NCBI RefSeq assembly: GCF_029815055.1
Contig: NZ_JAPPWA010000002.1
Span: 992,001 to 1,056,000 of the forward strand
From: Ignatzschineria sp. RMDPL8A
GTDB lineage: Bacteria > Pseudomonadota > Gammaproteobacteria > Cardiobacteriales > Wohlfahrtiimonadaceae
Direction: 5' to 3'
DNA length: 64,000 bases
Both the position numbers and the translations under genes were made by a program. The first letter of the stretch is position 1. Each line of letters begins with the position of its first letter. Below the pieces are notes generated by a model that did no database searches, was not told the DNA's origin, and saw nothing but the letters and a program-made list of their open reading frames with translations. This document shows positions 61,789 to 64,000 of this stretch, one piece after another.

Positions 61789-62163
61789 TTGACTGATCAA
61801 AGCTTTACGCGTGACAAACGTCTCTTAACGCCCGCCGATTATGCTGCTGTATTTGAGAAAAATCGCCGCTCGCGAGATGGCTCATTTATGGTCTTAGCGC
61901 ATCGGCGAAAAGGTACGAAAGAGGCTCGTCAAGGCGCGCGTCTTGGGCTTGCGATCGCGAAGAAAAACCTAAAACGTGCGGTGGATCGAAATTTAGTGAA
62001 GCGCATTGTGCGTGAATCATTTCGGCATTCACAAATGCAGTTAGAGGGATTAGACATTGTGGTGTTGGTTCAACGAAATGTGAATCTCACCGATAGAGCA
62101 GCACTTCATCAATCGTTACAGATGCATTGGAACAAAGTCGAGGAATTATGCGGACGCTCATGA
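61789..62163 (+). CDS. rnpA: Ribonuclease P protein component
   Basis: Protein subunit of RNase P that helps process tRNA 5' ends. FTRDKRLLTPADYAAVF at the N-terminus and the RNR motif KKNLKRAVDRNLVKRIVRESFR (about 63-84) are diagnostic. 124 residues. The start is TTG 61789; AGG lies about 7 bp upstream and no ATG or GTG is in frame before the conserved region. yidD overlaps its 3' end. Confidence 0.93.
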   Translation: MTDQSFTRDKRLLTPADYAAVFEKNRRSRDGSFMVLAHRRKGTKEARQGARLGLAIAKKNLKRAVDRNLVKRIVRESFRHSQMQLEGLDIVVLVQRNVNLTDRAALHQSLQMHWNKVEELCGRS

Positions 62164-62357
62164 TTTGGCTCATTAAAGGGTATAAATACTTTTTAAGTCC
62201 ATTTTTTGGCAGTCAGTGCCGTTTTGAGCCGACCTGTTCAACCTATGCCATTCAAGCGATTGAAAAATATGGCGCAATTAAAGGGGGCTGGCTGATGATT
62301 AAACGTCTGGTGCGGTGCCAACCTTGTTGTGAAGGGGGAAAAGATCCGGTGCCGTAG
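62148..62357 (+). CDS. yidD: Membrane protein insertion efficiency factor YidD
   Basis: Small inner-membrane-associated protein aiding YidC-dependent insertion. IKGYKYFLSPFFGSQCRFEPTCSTYAIQAI and the following CQPCCEGGKDPVP segments are the family signature (residue blocks about 7-36 and 57-69). ATG 62148 has GAGG 5-6 bp upstream and overlaps rnpA by 16 bp; an earlier ATG at 62127 lacks a ribosome site. 69 residues. Confidence 0.93.
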   Translation: MRTLMIWLIKGYKYFLSPFFGSQCRFEPTCSTYAIQAIEKYGAIKGGWLMIKRLVRCQPCCEGGKDPVP

Positions 62358-62425
62358 AATAAAGGTATCGGTTTTTTCATTTGATTGTTAAAATAAGGCT
62401 TTTTATAAAGTAAAGAATTCTATCT

Positions 62426-64000
62426 ATGCAGAGCAGTAATCAATACCGGCTTATTTTATGGGCATCGCTTGTCGTTGTTGCCTATCTTCTATATTCCAAT
62501 TGGGTGACGGCGAATAATCCGGCGCCTGAGAAGCCTGTCGTAGCGGAGATGACGACTGGAAATGCGGTGAATGCGGTGAATGGCGATATTCCAACGTTAA
62601 GCACGGAAGATGCGACCAATTCCATTATTCACGTGCGCACCAATGTGTATGATATTAAAATTCAAACACAGGGCGGTGATATCGTTGAAATGGGGCTTAC
62701 CTCATATCCAGAATCGCTTGAAAACGACGATAAACCCTATAAATTAATGGGGCATGATTCGGAGCGTTTCCGTCTTAATAAAACCGGCCTTCTCAATACC
62801 GATGGTAGCGCCGCAAATCACAATACACTCTATGTCGCAGAAGCGAGTGAGTTTGTGATGAAAGAGGGCGAAAATTCGCTTGTTGTGCCACTTTATTATG
62901 AAGATAAAGCGAACAACATCACCTATGTGAAGCGTTATATTTTCGAGCGTGATTCGTTCAACATCCACTTTGAGCAAGAGGTGATTAACCACTCGGATTC
63001 AGTGTGGAGCGGTAAAGAGTATCGTCAGCTGGTTGAAAAAGAGATGACGCAAGAATCCTCTGGCTTTATCGGCGCGCAGAGCTATCGCGGGCCTGTAATT
63101 TCATTCCCGAATGATGATTACAAATATGAGAAAATCAAATACAAAAACATGGTGAAAAAAGAGGGTAAAACCTTTGTTCCCCGTGAATTTAGCGGTCAAG
63201 ATGGTTGGATGGCACTCATTGAGCAATACTTTGTGGTTGCGTGGGTTCCTGGTAAATCAAAAGAAGATGTCGGCCATTTAAGTACGATCGAAACCCGTCA
63301 TGATCAAAATGGTAATAACGCCGCTGATACTGAATATGTGCTGCGCATGTACGATCAGTACAATACCGAGATCGCACCGGGTAAAAGTCATATCTTTGAG
63401 AGCCGTTTTTATGCCGGTCCTAAAGATAAAGATCAGTTAGCGGCAACCGCTGAGAAGCTTGATCTTACCCTTGACTACGGCTGGTTAAGCCCGATTTCAA
63501 ACATCATGCTTAAAATCCTTAAGTTCTACCATAGCTTTACCGGGAACTGGGGTTGGTCGATCATTTTATTAACGATCACCGCGAAAGTGGCACTGCTCTA
63601 TTTTGCGAATAAAGGGTATGTATCGATGGCGAGAATGCGTCATGTGACCCCTAAATTGCAATTGATTCGTGAGCAATATGCTGATGATAAAATGAAGCTT
63701 CAAGAAGAGATGATGAAGCTCTATCGCCAAGAAAAGATTAATCCGTTAGGGGGATGCTGGCCGATCATCATTCAGATCCCGATCTTCATTGCACTCTTCT
63801 GGATGTTAAAAGAGAGCGTTGAACTTCGCCAAGCGCCTTGGATCTTCTGGATTAAAGACTTATCACAAATGGACCCATATTTCGTATTGCCGATTCTCAT
63901 GGGGGTGACGATGTTCTTCCAACAACGCCTCAACCCAGCGCCAACGGATCCTACGCAAGCGAAAATTATTAAGTGGATGCCATTTGTCTTTACCTTTATG
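62426..64000 (+). CDS. yidC: Membrane protein insertase YidC (C-terminal end cut)
   Basis: Inserts proteins into the inner membrane alone or with SecYEG. N-terminal span (about 8-26), a large periplasmic beta domain (about 60-330), then the conserved core starting GWLSPISNIMLKILKFYHSF, TGNWGWSIILLTI and GGCWPIIIQIPIFIALFWML, with the cytoplasmic coiled coil before it. The frame is open at the window end inside the core (525 codons seen), so about the last two spans are missing. An ATG at 62426 starts it; the codons for GNAVNAVNG form a short 9-bp tandem repeat. Confidence 0.96.
   Translation, partial: MQSSNQYRLILWASLVVVAYLLYSNWVTANNPAPEKPVVAEMTTGNAVNAVNGDIPTLSTEDATNSIIHVRTNVYDIKIQTQGGDIVEMGLTSYPESLENDDKPYKLMGHDSERFRLNKTGLLNTDGSAANHNTLYVAEASEFVMKEGENSLVVPLYYEDKANNITYVKRYIFERDSFNIHFEQEVINHSDSVWSGKEYRQLVEKEMTQESSGFIGAQSYRGPVISFPNDDYKYEKIKYKNMVKKEGKTFVPREFSGQDGWMALIEQYFVVAWVPGKSKEDVGHLSTIETRHDQNGNNAADTEYVLRMYDQYNTEIAPGKSHIFESRFYAGPKDKDQLAATAEKLDLTLDYGWLSPISNIMLKILKFYHSFTGNWGWSIILLTITAKVALLYFANKGYVSMARMRHVTPKLQLIREQYADDKMKLQEEMMKLYRQEKINPLGGCWPIIIQIPIFIALFWMLKESVELRQAPWIFWIKDLSQMDPYFVLPILMGVTMFFQQRLNPAPTDPTQAKIIKWMPFVFTFM

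Noticed and set aside
62744-62992. 82-codon minus-strand frame inside yidC
   Set aside because: Antisense shadow of the YidC periplasmic domain with no ribosome site.
1-64000. Insertion sequences, prophage genes, CRISPR arrays or defence islands
   Set aside because: None found; gene content is housekeeping throughout and no long repeats or transposase/integrase genes are visible.

Overview
The window is a stretch of ordinary bacterial chromosome, gene-dense and with moderate to low G+C by eye. It reads as a gammaproteobacterium with an outer membrane and type IV pili: lptE, lolB, bamE, lpxL, pilT, pilMNOPQ, fabA-fabB, and a lolB-ispE / tRNA-Gln-prs arrangement. A Cardiobacteriales-type organism (Wohlfahrtiimonas/Ignatzschineria-like) is my guess from gene content and is not proven. 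I see no insertion sequence, prophage, CRISPR array or large repeat.

Layout. 1-9.7 kb: the 5' part of valS, rpmB-rpmG, pilT, rpe-hemL, rsfS-rlmH, rimO and fabA-fabB. 9.9-17.4 kb: an lpxL-type acyltransferase, then a probable six-gene operon of a FimX-like degenerate REC/PAS/GGDEF/EAL protein, lptE, folE2, ruvB, a DUF455 ferritin-like protein and nagZ. 17.4-30.7 kb: an unknown acidic protein, typA, an AlaC-type aminotransferase, fba, rlmB, a small membrane protein, a GhrA-like dehydrogenase, mscL, a lone carbamate kinase, an Smr protein, a queuosine-transporter-like membrane protein with a divergent QueF-like T-fold protein, rlmD and rdgC. 30.8-46 kb: parE, then one long co-directional run pilMNOPQ-aroK-aroB-damX-uup-bamE-(small protein)-kdsA-maf-(membrane protein). 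46-56.6 kb: a NadE-like protein whose two active sites both look destroyed, ftsY, tRNA-Val and tRNA-Ile2, xpt, a B12-type radical SAM protein, an amino-acid permease, a frameshifted small lipoprotein gene, lolB-ispE, and divergent tRNA-Gln-prs. 56.7-64 kb: yggX, a leucine leader/attenuator plus leuA, two tandem secreted four-cysteine proteins, metK, and rpmH-rnpA-yidD-yidC (cut by the window end).

Genes that work together. PilT (retraction motor), PilMNOPQ (alignment complex and secretin) and possibly the FimX-like protein all belong to type IV pilus biology. LptE, BamE, LolB, LpxL and KdsA build the outer membrane. AroK/AroB start the shikimate pathway inside the pil cluster. FabA/FabB make unsaturated fatty acids. 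Ribosome-linked functions are frequent (RsfS, RlmH, RimO, RlmB, RlmD, TypA, Uup, L28, L33, L34, RnpA, FtsY).

The most unusual items are the catalytically dead-looking NadE paralogue (46082-47689), the leucine leader peptide whose stop codon lies in the terminator stem (57065-57144), the strong intrinsic terminator inside the first codons of aroK (37857-37890), the QueF-like/VUT pair (27343-28377), the tandem four-cysteine secreted proteins (59259-59991), the degenerate FimX-like regulator (11123-13177) and the broken lipoprotein gene (53466-53690). Several start codons are set here at positions downstream of the longest ORF, with reasons given per gene.
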